Positions 22,830-31,292 are shown, numbered from the stretch's first letter. The stretch is DNA of 32,506 bases from Ktedonobacteria bacterium (GCA_027459705.1 DAIDHM010000234.1:1-32506); one strand, 5' to 3'. The notes: generated by a model from the letters alone, not told the origin. Numbers and translations are program-made.

Positions 22830-25259
22830 GTGAACGATGTACAGATAGAGCAGGTAGCCCCGGACTCGCCGGAAGTGACACAGCATGGCACGTGGTCTGA
22901 ATCAGCAGTGCGTGTTTTGAAGGAACGCTATCTGATGAAAAATGATCGCGGCGAACCGATCGAAACACCCGATGAGTTGTGCTGGCGGGTGGGTCGTGCC
23001 ATCGCGGCGGCGGAAGCGATCAATTCTGCTAAATCCCCGGCAGAGATTGAAGCAGTGGCGGCGCGCTATGCTGACCTGATGTTGAGCCGACGGTTTATGC
23101 CAAACTCGCCGACCCTGGCAAACGCGGGTAAGGGGAACAACATGCAACTCTCCGCCTGTTTTGTGTTGCCAGTACCGGATGATCTGGCGGGGATCTTCGA
23201 GACTATCAAACATGTGGCACTGGTCCAGAAGAGTGGCGGTGGCACGGGGATGTCGTTCAGCCGCCTGCGGCCAAAAGATAGTATTGTTTCCTCAACGAAA
23301 GGCGTTGCCTCAGGTCCGGTCAGTTTCATGCGTGTCTTCGATGCGGCAACGGAAGGCATTCGCCAGGGTGGCATGCGCCGCGGCGCCAACATGGGGATTC
23401 TGCGCGTCGATCATCCGGACATCGAGGAATTCATCGATTGCAAGCGCACGGGTGGCATTACGAACTTCAATATCTCTGTCGCGGTTACAGATTCTTTTAT
23501 GGACGCCCTCCAGCGCGACGGGAACTATGATCTCATCGATCCCCACACGCAGGAGAAAGTGCGCAGCGTCAAAGCCCGCCAGATCTTTGACAAAATCATC
23601 GCGGCCGCCTGGGCCTCGGGTGATCCCGGCCTGGTCTTCCTGGACCGCGCGAATCACTCGACCGCCAATCCCACGCCCGAGATTGAACAACTCGAAGCGA
23701 CCAATCCATGTGGCGAGCAATTTTTAGGGCCTTATGACGCCTGCAATCTTGGATCTATCAATCTTGGCCTCTTTGTCCATGAGGGCGAAGTCGATTGGCG
23801 CGGACTCGAAGCGACGACGCGTGACTGTGTCCGCTTCCTGGACGATGTCATTGATGTCAATCCCTTCCCATTGGAAGAGATCCGTCAGCATGTCCATGCC
23901 AACCGTCGCATTGGCCTTGGGGTGATGGGCTGGGCTGATATGCTCTTCAAGTTGGGAACACGGTACGATAGCCCTGAGGCGATCGATCTTGGTGAGCGCA
24001 TCATGCGCGCCATCCAACACTGGGCAAATGAAGAGACTGAGCAGCTCGCTACCGAGCGCGGCTCTTTCCCGAACTGGGATCGCAGCATTTACAAGAACGG
24101 GCCGCAACGCCGCAATGCGACCACCACTACGGTTGCGCCCACAGGCACGATCTGTATCATCGCGGACTGCTCCTCGGGCATCGAGCCGATCTTCGCGGTC
24201 GCCTTTCAACATCGGGTAAAACAACCGGATGGCAATTATCGGGTGCTGGAATTCGTCAATCCGATCTTTGTCACAGCATTGGAAGCTAGCGATATCGCTG
24301 ATAAAGCCGGGGTGTTGCACTGGGTCAAGGAGCATGGCAGCATGCATGGCCATCCCGCGGCGGACCACCCGGCGCTACGCGCCTTTGTCACCGCGCATGA
24401 GATCGCCCCCGAGTGGCATATTCGCATGCAAGCCGCCTTTCAGAAAGGTGTGCAGAACAGCATCAGCAAGACTATCAACCTGCCCAATAGCGCGACGCCA
24501 GCAGAAGTCGAAGCTGCGTACCTGATGGCCTGGGATCTAGGATGCCTGGGCATCACGGTCTTCCGCGATGGCTGCAAAGGCGAGCAGGTGCTGAATGTTG
24601 GCGTCAAACAAGCAGAACCCACACCCCCGGTCGCTCCCGCGGTGGCGGAACCAGCCCCCGTACCGACCTTGCGTCGCCATCATTACACTCGCGGGGTCAA
24701 GGATCGTCCCGAGGTCATGCGCGGCTATACTCGCCAGGTCCGGGCGCCTGAAGGCAAGGTCAATGTGACGCTCAACGACGACGAGGATGGCCTGTTGGAA
24801 CTCTTCGTCACCGTGGGGAAAGCGGGCAGTGATGTGGCGGCGCTCGCCGAAGCGCTGGGCCGTCTCATCTCACTGCACCTGCGCGTCGAGAGCCCGCTCA
24901 GCCAAAATGACCGGGCGCGCGCCATCGCCGAACAACTGCGCGGCATCGGCGGTAGCTCTTCCATTGGCTTTGGCCCTGATCGCGTCAGATCGTTGCCAGA
25001 TGCCGTCGCTCGCGCGGTCGCTTTGCATCTGGACCGCGATGATGATATCACAGCTCCCCAGGGGCCAGCCCTGCGCGATTCCCAGGATCATGGCCACGCC
25101 AATGGACGGAGCAACGGCAAGGCGCATGCAAGCTCTGAGGTGACAGGTGACCGCCTCCTCAAAGTAACCGGAAACTTCTGTCCACAATGTGGATCGAATA
25201 CCCTCGTCTATGAAGAAGGCTGCAAAAAATGCCTGGGCTGTGGCCATAGCGAGTGCTGA
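22830..25259 (+). CDS. nrdJ: Class II (adenosylcobalamin) ribonucleotide reductase
   Basis: The product is 809 residues with a GTG start at 22830, preceded by TTGGAG with an eight-base gap. It converts ribonucleotides to deoxyribonucleotides using a B12-derived radical and needs no oxygen. Landmarks: MPNSPTLANAGKGNNMQLSA with the first active-site Cys, the SGGGTGMSFSRLRP loop, TNPCGEQFLGPYDACNLGSI with NPCGEQ and NLGSINL, APTGTICIIADCSSGIEPIF, and the C-terminal TSCPD domain (about 640-730). The end is a zinc-ribbon-like tail, CPQCG...CKKCLGCGHSEC, typical of bacterial NrdJ. There is no obvious ATP cone at the N-terminus. A linker at about 590-620 is Pro/Ala-rich. A strong intrinsic terminator follows. 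Confidence 0.95.
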   Translation: MNDVQIEQVAPDSPEVTQHGTWSESAVRVLKERYLMKNDRGEPIETPDELCWRVGRAIAAAEAINSAKSPAEIEAVAARYADLMLSRRFMPNSPTLANAGKGNNMQLSACFVLPVPDDLAGIFETIKHVALVQKSGGGTGMSFSRLRPKDSIVSSTKGVASGPVSFMRVFDAATEGIRQGGMRRGANMGILRVDHPDIEEFIDCKRTGGITNFNISVAVTDSFMDALQRDGNYDLIDPHTQEKVRSVKARQIFDKIIAAAWASGDPGLVFLDRANHSTANPTPEIEQLEATNPCGEQFLGPYDACNLGSINLGLFVHEGEVDWRGLEATTRDCVRFLDDVIDVNPFPLEEIRQHVHANRRIGLGVMGWADMLFKLGTRYDSPEAIDLGERIMRAIQHWANEETEQLATERGSFPNWDRSIYKNGPQRRNATTTTVAPTGTICIIADCSSGIEPIFAVAFQHRVKQPDGNYRVLEFVNPIFVTALEASDIADKAGVLHWVKEHGSMHGHPAADHPALRAFVTAHEIAPEWHIRMQAAFQKGVQNSISKTINLPNSATPAEVEAAYLMAWDLGCLGITVFRDGCKGEQVLNVGVKQAEPTPPVAPAVAEPAPVPTLRRHHYTRGVKDRPEVMRGYTRQVRAPEGKVNVTLNDDEDGLLELFVTVGKAGSDVAALAEALGRLISLHLRVESPLSQNDRARAIAEQLRGIGGSSSIGFGPDRVRSLPDAVARAVALHLDRDDDITAPQGPALRDSQDHGHANGRSNGKAHASSEVTGDRLLKVTGNFCPQCGSNTLVYEEGCKKCLGCGHSEC

Positions 25260-25274
25260 TGCCCTGCCTACACC

Positions 25275-25322
25275 AGGCAGAAGGGAGCGTCGCGTTTCAC
25301 GCGGCGCTCCCTTCTGCCTTTA
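25275..25322 (+). terminator. Intrinsic terminator after nrdJ
   Basis: AGGCAGAAGGGAGCG pairs with CGCTCCCTTCTGCCT (arms 15 bases) across a short loop, followed by TTTAT. It begins 15 bp after the nrdJ stop. Confidence 0.9.
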
Positions 25323-25637
25323 TGATGGATATGCTTGATCGAGATCCATCAGACAAGTCAATGATTTTTTGCTAAAAATCGTATGGTTGATATATGAAGG
25401 GGTATTCTTCCCCAACACGGGCGGTGTTGACCTATCCAGCAGTGTGAGGGACTGACAACGAGATGACCGTCAACAATCCTGATCTCTGTATCTTCGTGTG
25501 AAGAATCTCACAGACAGGGCTGGTGAGTCGGATGCTACAATGATTATATCGCATGGGCAGCCAGTCAAAGTAAACCCAACGAAGCTGTTTTTTCGTGAGC
25601 AGCGTTGCGCTTTTTAGCCATCGAGAGGGGGGTGAGC
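25323..25637. other. Intergenic region with no supported gene
   Basis: About 315 bp between the nrdJ terminator and the next gene. It is AT-richer than its flanks. A TACAAT (25536-25541) could be the -10 for the next gene, but no convincing -35 stands 17 bases upstream. A strong GAGGGGGG ribosome-binding site ends the region. I see no RNA gene. Confidence 0.5.
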
Positions 25638-26270
25638 ATGAGCGAGTATGGAGCAAATTCTACGGTTACTTACCGTCGACGGCGGTTTTATCGACAAGGG
25701 TCATATTATGGTGGTATCGCGACAGGAATAGGATTACTCATAGTGCTGCCGTTGCTGGCGCTTTTCCTCATCGGGCATCTGCATCCATCCACGCGAGCCC
25801 AAACCACACCAGGCGTCACGGTGTTGGGCACTGTGCATGGTACCGCCACCATCACCCTGGATGATCCGTTGATGACAACCGGTATGGCACTGGGGCTGCA
25901 ACGCGCCGCGCTACAATTTCCCGCTCCATTCACCAATGTCCCCTTCACCAATGTCGCCGTGACCACCAAAGCGGGCCACGACATCGACCTCACTGCCGAT
26001 GCGGTCGTCGATGGTCTTCCCGTCAATCTCATCCACATTACCCTGGGGCCGCAAATTACCACGGACGGTCACCTGGACTTTAAAGTCCTGGCGATCTATG
26101 GAGTAGATTTAGGGCCGGTAGATCAACTCATCGAGACCGCGATCAACGCGCAATTCGCAAATATCGGTCAGGGCCAACTTGTCAAGGGTTTCTCTTACAC
26201 CTTGACGGATGTCCATACGATCGACGATGGCCTGGTCATTACGTCGCAAATCAGCGGTACCCCTCGATAA
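25638..26270 (+). CDS. Membrane-anchored protein of unknown function
   Basis: The product is 210 residues. The start follows GAGGGGGG. The N-terminus is basic (YRRRRFYRQG), then one membrane helix (about 26-46, GIATGIGLLIVLPLLALFLIG), so it is probably anchored with the rest outside. The outer part is beta-rich with alternating hydrophobic residues (VTVLGTVHGTATITL, VAVTTKAGHDIDLTADAVV, HLDFKVLAIYGVDLG), ending near VKGFSYTLTDVHTIDDGLVI. The pattern recalls the secreted LmeA/DUF2993 lipid-binding type, but I cannot assign it with certainty. It stands alone, with the next gene convergent. Confidence 0.75.
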   Translation: MSEYGANSTVTYRRRRFYRQGSYYGGIATGIGLLIVLPLLALFLIGHLHPSTRAQTTPGVTVLGTVHGTATITLDDPLMTTGMALGLQRAALQFPAPFTNVPFTNVAVTTKAGHDIDLTADAVVDGLPVNLIHITLGPQITTDGHLDFKVLAIYGVDLGPVDQLIETAINAQFANIGQGQLVKGFSYTLTDVHTIDDGLVITSQISGTPR

Positions 26271-26387
26271 AGGAACCGCACATTGGCAATGGTGATCAGT
26301 GGTTCACAGTCCAAATCAGGACGTCGACATGTTCAACTTTGCGTATGACGCCGGTCTGGACTCATCTCAGTTGGCTTTACCAGAGCT

Positions 26388-27248
26388 TTACTCTGATGCG
26401 ACCTGATTCCTCAACTTGGTCGATTCAGGATGCATCTCTGGAGGGTTAAAGACGGGCAATCCAAGCGCCATGCGAATCGTACGTATGCCGCGATAGACCT
26501 GGATTGGAGTCATCTCGAGATCTTTGGCGATGCTACGGTGCACACCGATCGGCGGCACGGGCAATTGTGGAACATAGGCAGCTTTAATGCGCTCCAAATC
26601 GTCAGGCGAACCCTGAAAGCCCTGGACATCCCACCAGCTGGGTAAATGTTCGCGCGTACGCACCTCGGCCACGGCCTTCTTGACGACGTGCTTCGGAATT
26701 TGCATCTCGCGCGCGATCTGCGTCCGGATGCCGTCGAACTCAGGCTGTGCCAATTCCAGGTACCGCGCCTGAATCGCGATGATCTCCTCTGGAGTTGCCT
26801 GATATGGTTTCGGTGGTTCTTTTTTTTCTTTGGCAGGTTTAGGGGTCCGTGGGGTGAACGGACGTGGAGCTCGCTCTCCAACTGGCTTGCGTGAACCTGG
26901 CGCCATGCCGCGAGGAGATGCCGGCACGGCATGGGGTCCACGGGTTACAGGCGCTACAGGCGTCGCAGGTCGCTCGCGAGGTGTCGGCGTGACGGGTGGG
27001 GGAGGGGGCAATGTGGTTGGGTCAAATTCTTTGGCAACTTCCAACCAGGCAGGGCGAGCGGGCGACGCGGATGGTGTTTGTGGCGCATGGGGTTTTGTGG
27101 TCGCGGGCGTTGCCACCAGTGATGGCCCTTGTGCGGCGCGCTCCTGGCGGCGCTTGCGCTCGCAGTCGTCACAGAGCGTCTGCGTGGCTTTGCTGGATTT
27201 AAATGCTTTATGACAATGCGCACATTTCATCTTGGTTCTGTTGGCCAT
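26388..27248 (-). CDS. Zinc-finger and duplicated HTH-like protein
   Basis: The product is 286 residues from the ATG at 27248, with AAGGAAGG upstream; the frame extends further up but without support. Residues about 6-30 form a CxxC...CxxC motif (CAHCHKAFKSSKATQTLCDDC), a probable zinc ribbon. A long Pro/Arg/Lys-rich disordered linker (about 40-145) follows. The C-terminal part has two related units: IQARYLELAQP ... QIAREMQIPKHVVKKAVAEVR and IKAAYVPQLPV ... SIAKDLEMTPIQVYRGIRTIR, each followed after a few residues by a Leu/Pro stretch. Both look like helix-turn-helix units, so a DNA-binding role is plausible but not shown. Confidence 0.72.
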   Translation of the reverse strand: MANRTKMKCAHCHKAFKSSKATQTLCDDCERKRRQERAAQGPSLVATPATTKPHAPQTPSASPARPAWLEVAKEFDPTTLPPPPPVTPTPRERPATPVAPVTRGPHAVPASPRGMAPGSRKPVGERAPRPFTPRTPKPAKEKKEPPKPYQATPEEIIAIQARYLELAQPEFDGIRTQIAREMQIPKHVVKKAVAEVRTREHLPSWWDVQGFQGSPDDLERIKAAYVPQLPVPPIGVHRSIAKDLEMTPIQVYRGIRTIRMALGLPVFNPPEMHPESTKLRNQVASE

Positions 27249-27477
27249 CACATTGCCTTCCTTACTCACACATGCTCGCGAGGAACATGCATTCTCCGGC
27301 GGATCACAACCGCGCGGAACCGACGACAGCGCCGGATACCCACATTTTACCCCATAACCTGCCCACATTGCTATCCGCAGGGCATTCATACCGCTGCCTA
27401 AGGTGTGACTCCGCGAGATTTTTAGCCGCACTAAAAGGACATTCTCCATACAAACCTTATGCTGATAGGATTTTTGA

Positions 27478-27493
27478 ATATTGGCGCCAATAT
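27478..27493. promoter_or_regulatory. 16-base palindrome ATATTGGCGCCAATAT
   Basis: A perfect palindrome centred on GGCGCC, about 230 bp before the start of the zinc-finger gene and about 620 bp before the sigma-factor gene. Perfect 16-base symmetry in an AT-rich stretch suggests a binding site for a dimeric regulator. No partner is known. Confidence 0.4.
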
Positions 27494-27982
27494 ATGGCTA
27501 GCGGAGGGAGATCTCTCGCCATGACGAGACCACTGACCTGACGGCGCGTGCGCTGAAATTGTCGGCTCGAACGCGGATCTGATCGTCTTTCACCATATTG
27601 TATGAACTCTCTCATGCGGATCTATGAGGTTTCTCATGAACCTATGGCTGAATAGGGACAGGAGCATCAGACTCGCGATCGAGTCCTGGTCTGAGGAGTG
27701 TGGATCGATGAGGAACCTGGTGATAGCTTTACCACGCTACGCGGGCGGCCCGCGCTCCTATCTGAAGAATGAGTGTTTTGCGGGATGCTCCACACGAGGA
27801 ATGCGCGAGATAGACTGGCACATCGAGGACTTCTGGCCACATGGCGGTATTTTGCACATGGTCGATATGAAATATAACCGAAGGACGGTCGCGTACAGAG
27901 AAAATACCTACTTTGTCCCGGCTTCGTCGATACCTGAGGGAAAAATCAGGTGGTTACCTGATAGCGCTCCCAATACTTCATT

Positions 27983-27991
27983 TGGTATACT
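27983..27991 (+). promoter_or_regulatory. Extended -10 promoter of the sigma-factor gene
   Basis: TGG followed by TATACT (27986-27991), about 120 bp before the start codon. No good -35 is visible at 17 bases, consistent with an extended -10 promoter. Confidence 0.5.
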
Positions 27992-28112
27992 AATGCTGTC
28001 ATCACGAAGTGCTCACAACTCATGAGATGACATGAAATGGTCTAGTCCTCGCAATGCGAAAACGCACAGTGCGGCTCAAGTCCACGATGAGGCTTGAAAA
28101 GGAGAACGGCAG

Positions 28113-29195
28113 ATGGTAAAGCGCGGATCCTCCGCCCTGGCGGAAACGGAAACCACTCGTGATTCCACATTGGAACCATTGGCTCTCGTGAGCGAATCTC
28201 CATTGTTTGAGATCGCAGCGGAAACCGTGACGCAACTAGAAGAAATCAACGACGAAATCGCGTATGCCACGGCGGAGAGCGAAACCGTCGAGGTCCTCGA
28301 AGAATTGACTGACGCTGAAGTCGAAGCGCTCTTTGGGAGTGGCGCCGGCTCATATGGTGGCGCTGATGGCTCTGAAGATGCTTTCCAGAGCTACCTGCAT
28401 GATATTCGCGGCCTCTCCTTACTCTCACACACCGAAGAGCTCAAATTAGCGAAGCGCGCCGCCGCGGGAGATCTCCGCGCGCGCCGCCGCCTGGTTGAAG
28501 CGAACTTGCGTCTGGTTATCTCGATTGCGCGCCGCTACACCAGTAGCGGAGTGCCACTTATCGATCTCATCCAGGAAGGCAATCTTGGATTAATGCGCGC
28601 CGCTGAGAAGTTCGACTGGCGACGCGGTTGTCACTTTGGCACGTATGCCACCTGGTGGATACGTCAGGCCATCTCGCGGGCCGCTGGTGAACAATCTCGC
28701 CTGATTCACCTGCCCGAGCATGTGGCCACGCGTTTGCGTAAAGTGCGACGTGTTGCTTCACAACTCAGCCAGGAAAACGGGGCTGATCCCCTGCCAGAGC
28801 AGATCGCGGAAGCCGCCCATATGCCCATCACCGAAGTGGACGACCTCCTGCATGTCACCGAGCAGCCAGTCTCACTCGATGCGCCTTCGGATGTGGATAA
28901 TCGTCTCTCATTAGCCGACACCCTTGAAGATCCAGCCACGATGGCTCCTGCGGATATTGCATCCCAGCATCTCCTCGGCGAGGATCTGCACAGGGCGCTC
29001 TCGAACCTGACAGCCCGCGAGCGCGCAGTGGTCCAGTTGCGCTATGGTATTGGTGATGGGCGCAGCCGCACATTGCTCGAGGTGGGCCGCGAACTCGGGA
29101 TTTCGCGCGAACGGGTACGTCAACTAGAGATGGTGGCACTCGCAAAACTCCGCCACGCGACGCAACCGAACAAGATGCACGAGTACGCTGGTTAA
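28113..29195 (+). CDS. Sigma-70 family RNA polymerase sigma factor
   Basis: The product is 360 residues; the ATG follows AAAAGGAGAA. The N-terminal 85 residues are acidic and variable. Region 1.2 is FQSYLHDIRGLSLLSHTEEL; region 2 contains RRLVEANLRLVISIARRYTS, LIDLIQEGNLGLMRAAEKFD and GCHFGTYATWWIRQAISRA (-10 recognition); region 3 contains LPEHVATRLRKVRRVASQLS; region 4 contains LTARERAVVQLRYGI and EVGRELGISRERVRQLEMVA (the -35-binding HTH). It is complete as a group 1 or group 2 sigma factor. Without seeing the rest of the genome I cannot say whether it is the main sigma or an alternative; the short region 1 favours a group 2 type. An intrinsic terminator follows. Confidence 0.93.
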   Translation: MVKRGSSALAETETTRDSTLEPLALVSESPLFEIAAETVTQLEEINDEIAYATAESETVEVLEELTDAEVEALFGSGAGSYGGADGSEDAFQSYLHDIRGLSLLSHTEELKLAKRAAAGDLRARRRLVEANLRLVISIARRYTSSGVPLIDLIQEGNLGLMRAAEKFDWRRGCHFGTYATWWIRQAISRAAGEQSRLIHLPEHVATRLRKVRRVASQLSQENGADPLPEQIAEAAHMPITEVDDLLHVTEQPVSLDAPSDVDNRLSLADTLEDPATMAPADIASQHLLGEDLHRALSNLTARERAVVQLRYGIGDGRSRTLLEVGRELGISRERVRQLEMVALAKLRHATQPNKMHEYAG

Positions 29196-29249
29196 TTCTC
29201 AATCGCTTGCGTACCCGACTGGCACGTTTCCCCGGCTCTCCTCTCCCAT

Positions 29250-29289
29250 CGGCCTGTGAGCATTTCATAAGCCCACAGGCCGCGGTTTT
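29250..29289 (+). terminator. Intrinsic terminator after the sigma-factor gene
   Basis: CGGCCTGTG (29250-29258) pairs with CACAGGCCG (29274-29282), followed by CGGTTTTT. It lies about 55 bp after the stop. Confidence 0.88.
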
Positions 29290-29398
29290 TCTTGCCAGAA
29301 CACGAAAATCACGCTACGATGTGTAGCGACCTATTGATGTGTCCAGCGTGGGAGTGCCGGGTAAGTGTACCTCATTCCTGGAAAGTAAGTGAATCGCA

Positions 29399-29863
29399 AT
29401 GCTACGGAACATTCAGTTGATTGCTGCCAGTGTCGCGGCCTTCTTTGGTGTGGTAGCACTCTATGATTTCTACGCTATTCCCTTTGCCTGGAATAACATC
29501 ACAGCACCCTGGCCTGGCGTATCCTCGCTCGAAATGGTGCCGGGCTGGCTGTTAGCCACCGTTGCCATCTGCCTCGCCATTGCACCATTTGGTGCGCTAG
29601 CCAGTGTGGCACACAGCAAGCGCGTGATGGGGTTCGCGCATTTCACCGCACTCGACCACTGTCGTCGCATTACCTGGGGAGTGAGCATCATCGAAACCTC
29701 CGGCTGTATGGTCTTTGTGATGCATGATTCTATGTTATTCTTACCTTCCGCAGCGGCACTGTTGATTGTCGGTGTCGCAGAATTAGCCTGTATTTTGCAT
29801 GACGTTGAACGGCTCCCATATTCGGCTACATCAGCGCAGCATCACCTGAGAACTTTTATATGA
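29399..29863 (+). CDS. Four-helix membrane protein of unknown function
   Basis: The product is 154 residues. About four membrane segments are visible: LIAASVAAFFGVVALYDFYA (about 7-26), WLLATVAICLAIAPFGALAS (about 50-69), a weaker one around WGVSIIETSGCMVFVMHDSM (about 93-112) and FLPSAAALLIVGVAELACIL (about 114-133). There are no charged residues typical of transporters and no recognised family. It sits after the sigma-factor terminator and the start codon has only a weak ribosome-binding site, so its own promoter is likely within 29290-29398. Function cannot be assigned. Confidence 0.65.
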   Translation: MLRNIQLIAASVAAFFGVVALYDFYAIPFAWNNITAPWPGVSSLEMVPGWLLATVAICLAIAPFGALASVAHSKRVMGFAHFTALDHCRRITWGVSIIETSGCMVFVMHDSMLFLPSAAALLIVGVAELACILHDVERLPYSATSAQHHLRTFI

Positions 29864-29911
29864 GCATTTATTAAGACTTCAACCTCATTGAGAAAAAAGT
29901 ATCATAGACCC

Positions 29912-29940
29912 TGGCACAATTATTGCGCGTATGTTATAGT
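29912..29940 (+). promoter_or_regulatory. Promoter of the stand-alone module gene
   Basis: TGGCAC (29912-29917), 17 bases, TATAGT (29935-29940) with TGT before it (extended -10). It lies about 56 bp before the start of the gene at 29996. Confidence 0.5.
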
Positions 29941-29995
29941 GTAACGTACAGGGTGTACAAAGATTATACAATCAAGGGTAGGGTGATTCCGAAGT

Positions 29996-30454
29996 ATGGG
30001 TTTCTTTGCCGGGGAATTGGCCGCCATATTAAGTGCTCATCAAAGTCACCCACAGGGTTCACCCTGGGCGATTTTGACGCGCATGGGCGTGCATCCCCAA
30101 CAGATTGATCGCTTGAAGAAAGCGAACGAAGATATCGGACAGATCGCGACGTTGCCGCAACCTTATCTGTCCCAATTGCGCGCAGAGCTTGATCTGACCA
30201 GCCCTGAATGGGCGAGGCTCCAGGCGGCAATTGAGGCCGATGTGTTTTTTAGACTCTTGCTATACCATAACTACTCGCTTGAAGAGGCCGCAAATCGTGC
30301 GAACGCAGTTTTTGCGAATGTGTTAAAGGACCAACTCGCCGCGAGTGGAAAGCAAGAAAGCGTCTACGTTCCAGACGAAGAGGTTGGCAGTACCGAACCT
30401 TTCTTACATCCACGGCGAACTCGTGGAAAAAAGCTGGAAGATATCGGATCCTAG
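29996..30454 (+). CDS. Stand-alone protein carrying the CHAT-linked N-terminal module
   Basis: The product is 152 residues. Residues 1-105 align colinearly with the N-terminus of the protein at 2946-3746: both start with a short Met-x-x-Phe-Ala-x-Glu-Leu motif, have RLK followed eight or nine residues later by ATL, and RL-AA exactly 20 residues after that. Beyond residue 110 the two differ; this one ends with a polar, basic tail. It carries no enzyme domain. As a lone adaptor module it could interact with the related protein of the CHAT cassette; this is inference. It has its own promoter (29912-29940) and a terminator after its stop. Confidence 0.75.
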   Translation: MGFFAGELAAILSAHQSHPQGSPWAILTRMGVHPQQIDRLKKANEDIGQIATLPQPYLSQLRAELDLTSPEWARLQAAIEADVFFRLLLYHNYSLEEAANRANAVFANVLKDQLAASGKQESVYVPDEEVGSTEPFLHPRRTRGKKLEDIGS

Positions 30455-30493
30455 CATAAATCTCAGCACCTGTGCTTTGATTCATGTGTCACT

Positions 30494-30530
30494 CCGTAGT
30501 CGATGTAATCGACTACGGAAATTTTTTCTT
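30494..30530 (+). terminator. Intrinsic terminator before the DinB-like gene
   Basis: CCGTAGTCGAT-GTA-ATCGACTACGG (11-base perfect arms) followed by AAATTTTTTC. It terminates the module gene. The DinB-like coding region begins only 20 bp after the T-run, leaving no room for a separate promoter downstream of the hairpin. Confidence 0.92.
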
Positions 30531-30549
30531 TGTGGAGCATTTTCCCACC

Positions 30550-31119
30550 ATGCTGGACTACACGGCCATTCGCGCGGGGCAAATAACCCTTCCGTCAATC
30601 TCCGCCACGCTGACGCCGCTCGATCTGCATCACCAGACCGACATCATGCTCGATACCATCGAAGCTATCATCGCAGATGCCACTGACGCTGATGTCATCT
30701 TTACTCCCCTGGATCCGCAGGCCAACGATACTTTTGGTAATGCCGCCGATGCCAATATCGCCTGGAATCTGGGACATGTGGTCTTGCACGCGGCGGCATC
30801 GTCGGAAGAAGGTGCAGCCCTGGCGTGCGAGATGGCGCGCGGCATCGCCCCCACTGGTCGCTCACGTTTTGAGCCAGATTGGCAGACCATCACCACCATC
30901 CACCAGGTGCGTGAACGCCTGGCCGAGAGTCGCCACATGCGCCATGCCTTGCTCAATGCGTGGCCATTCACTCCCCACCTGGAGGTCAGCTATGAGCCGA
31001 TTCCTGCCTATGGGCCACTGAACGCCACGTCGCGTTTCCTGCTCGGTTTGATCCACGAGGCTTCCCATCTCGACCAACTCCGCGAGATCATGCGGCAGGC
31101 ACGCGCCGCACGAGCCTGA
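30550..31119 (+). CDS. DinB-like protein
   Basis: The product is 189 residues from the ATG at 30550. An ATG at 30484 is rejected because it would lie before the terminator hairpin. The sequence fits the DinB/YfiT helical-bundle fold: LHHQTDIMLDTIEAI (helix 1), IAWNLGHVVLHAA (helix 2, with a metal-ligand His) and LLGLIHEASHLDQLREIMRQ (helix 4, with the HxxxH-type His pair). Such proteins bind a divalent metal and act as small-molecule thiol transferases or stress proteins; the substrate here is unknown. The gene follows a terminator at 20 bp, so expression must depend on read-through, antitermination or a promoter overlapping the hairpin. Confidence 0.8.
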   Translation: MLDYTAIRAGQITLPSISATLTPLDLHHQTDIMLDTIEAIIADATDADVIFTPLDPQANDTFGNAADANIAWNLGHVVLHAAASSEEGAALACEMARGIAPTGRSRFEPDWQTITTIHQVRERLAESRHMRHALLNAWPFTPHLEVSYEPIPAYGPLNATSRFLLGLIHEASHLDQLREIMRQARAARA

Positions 31120-31135
31120 CCTCTCCCAACATCGA

Positions 31136-31174
31136 CGCGGGAATATCCGAGTAGATAACTAGGATATTCCCGCG
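31136..31174. promoter_or_regulatory. Long inverted repeat overlapping the mrp promoter
   Basis: CGCGGGAATATCC (31136-31148) and GGATATTCCCGCG (31162-31174) are perfect 13-base arms around a 13-base spacer. There is no T-run, so an operator is as likely as a terminator. The right arm covers the -35 position of the downstream promoter (-10 at 31184-31189). Confidence 0.7.
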
Positions 31175-31180
31175 ACGATC

Positions 31181-31189
31181 TGCTATAAT
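31181..31189 (+). promoter_or_regulatory. Extended -10 promoter of the mrp gene
   Basis: TGC followed by TATAAT (31184-31189), about 104 bp before the start codon. No good -35 is visible; the area is occupied by the inverted repeat. Confidence 0.65.
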
Positions 31190-31292
31190 ACATGAGAAAT
31201 AGTTCGCGCACGGCCCGTGTCACGCAGAAACGCGCCGACCTTGCGCATCGAATACTGCTCACGGATACGCTGGCATGGAGAGGAACAGACAT

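Larger units (their letters stand above)
27249..28112. other. Long intergenic region, mostly without a supported gene
   Basis: About 860 bp. It contains a 16-base perfect palindrome at 27478-27493 and the probable sigma-factor promoter at 27983-27991. A 133-codon open frame at 27624-28025 is present, but it lacks a convincing ribosome-binding site and recognisable features, and its end covers that promoter. I see no tRNA or riboswitch. Composition is AT-richer than the genes on either side. Confidence 0.5.

Noticed and set aside
27624-28025. 133-codon open frame on the plus strand
   Set aside because: No convincing ribosome-binding site, no recognisable features, unusual composition, and its 3' end covers the probable sigma-factor promoter.
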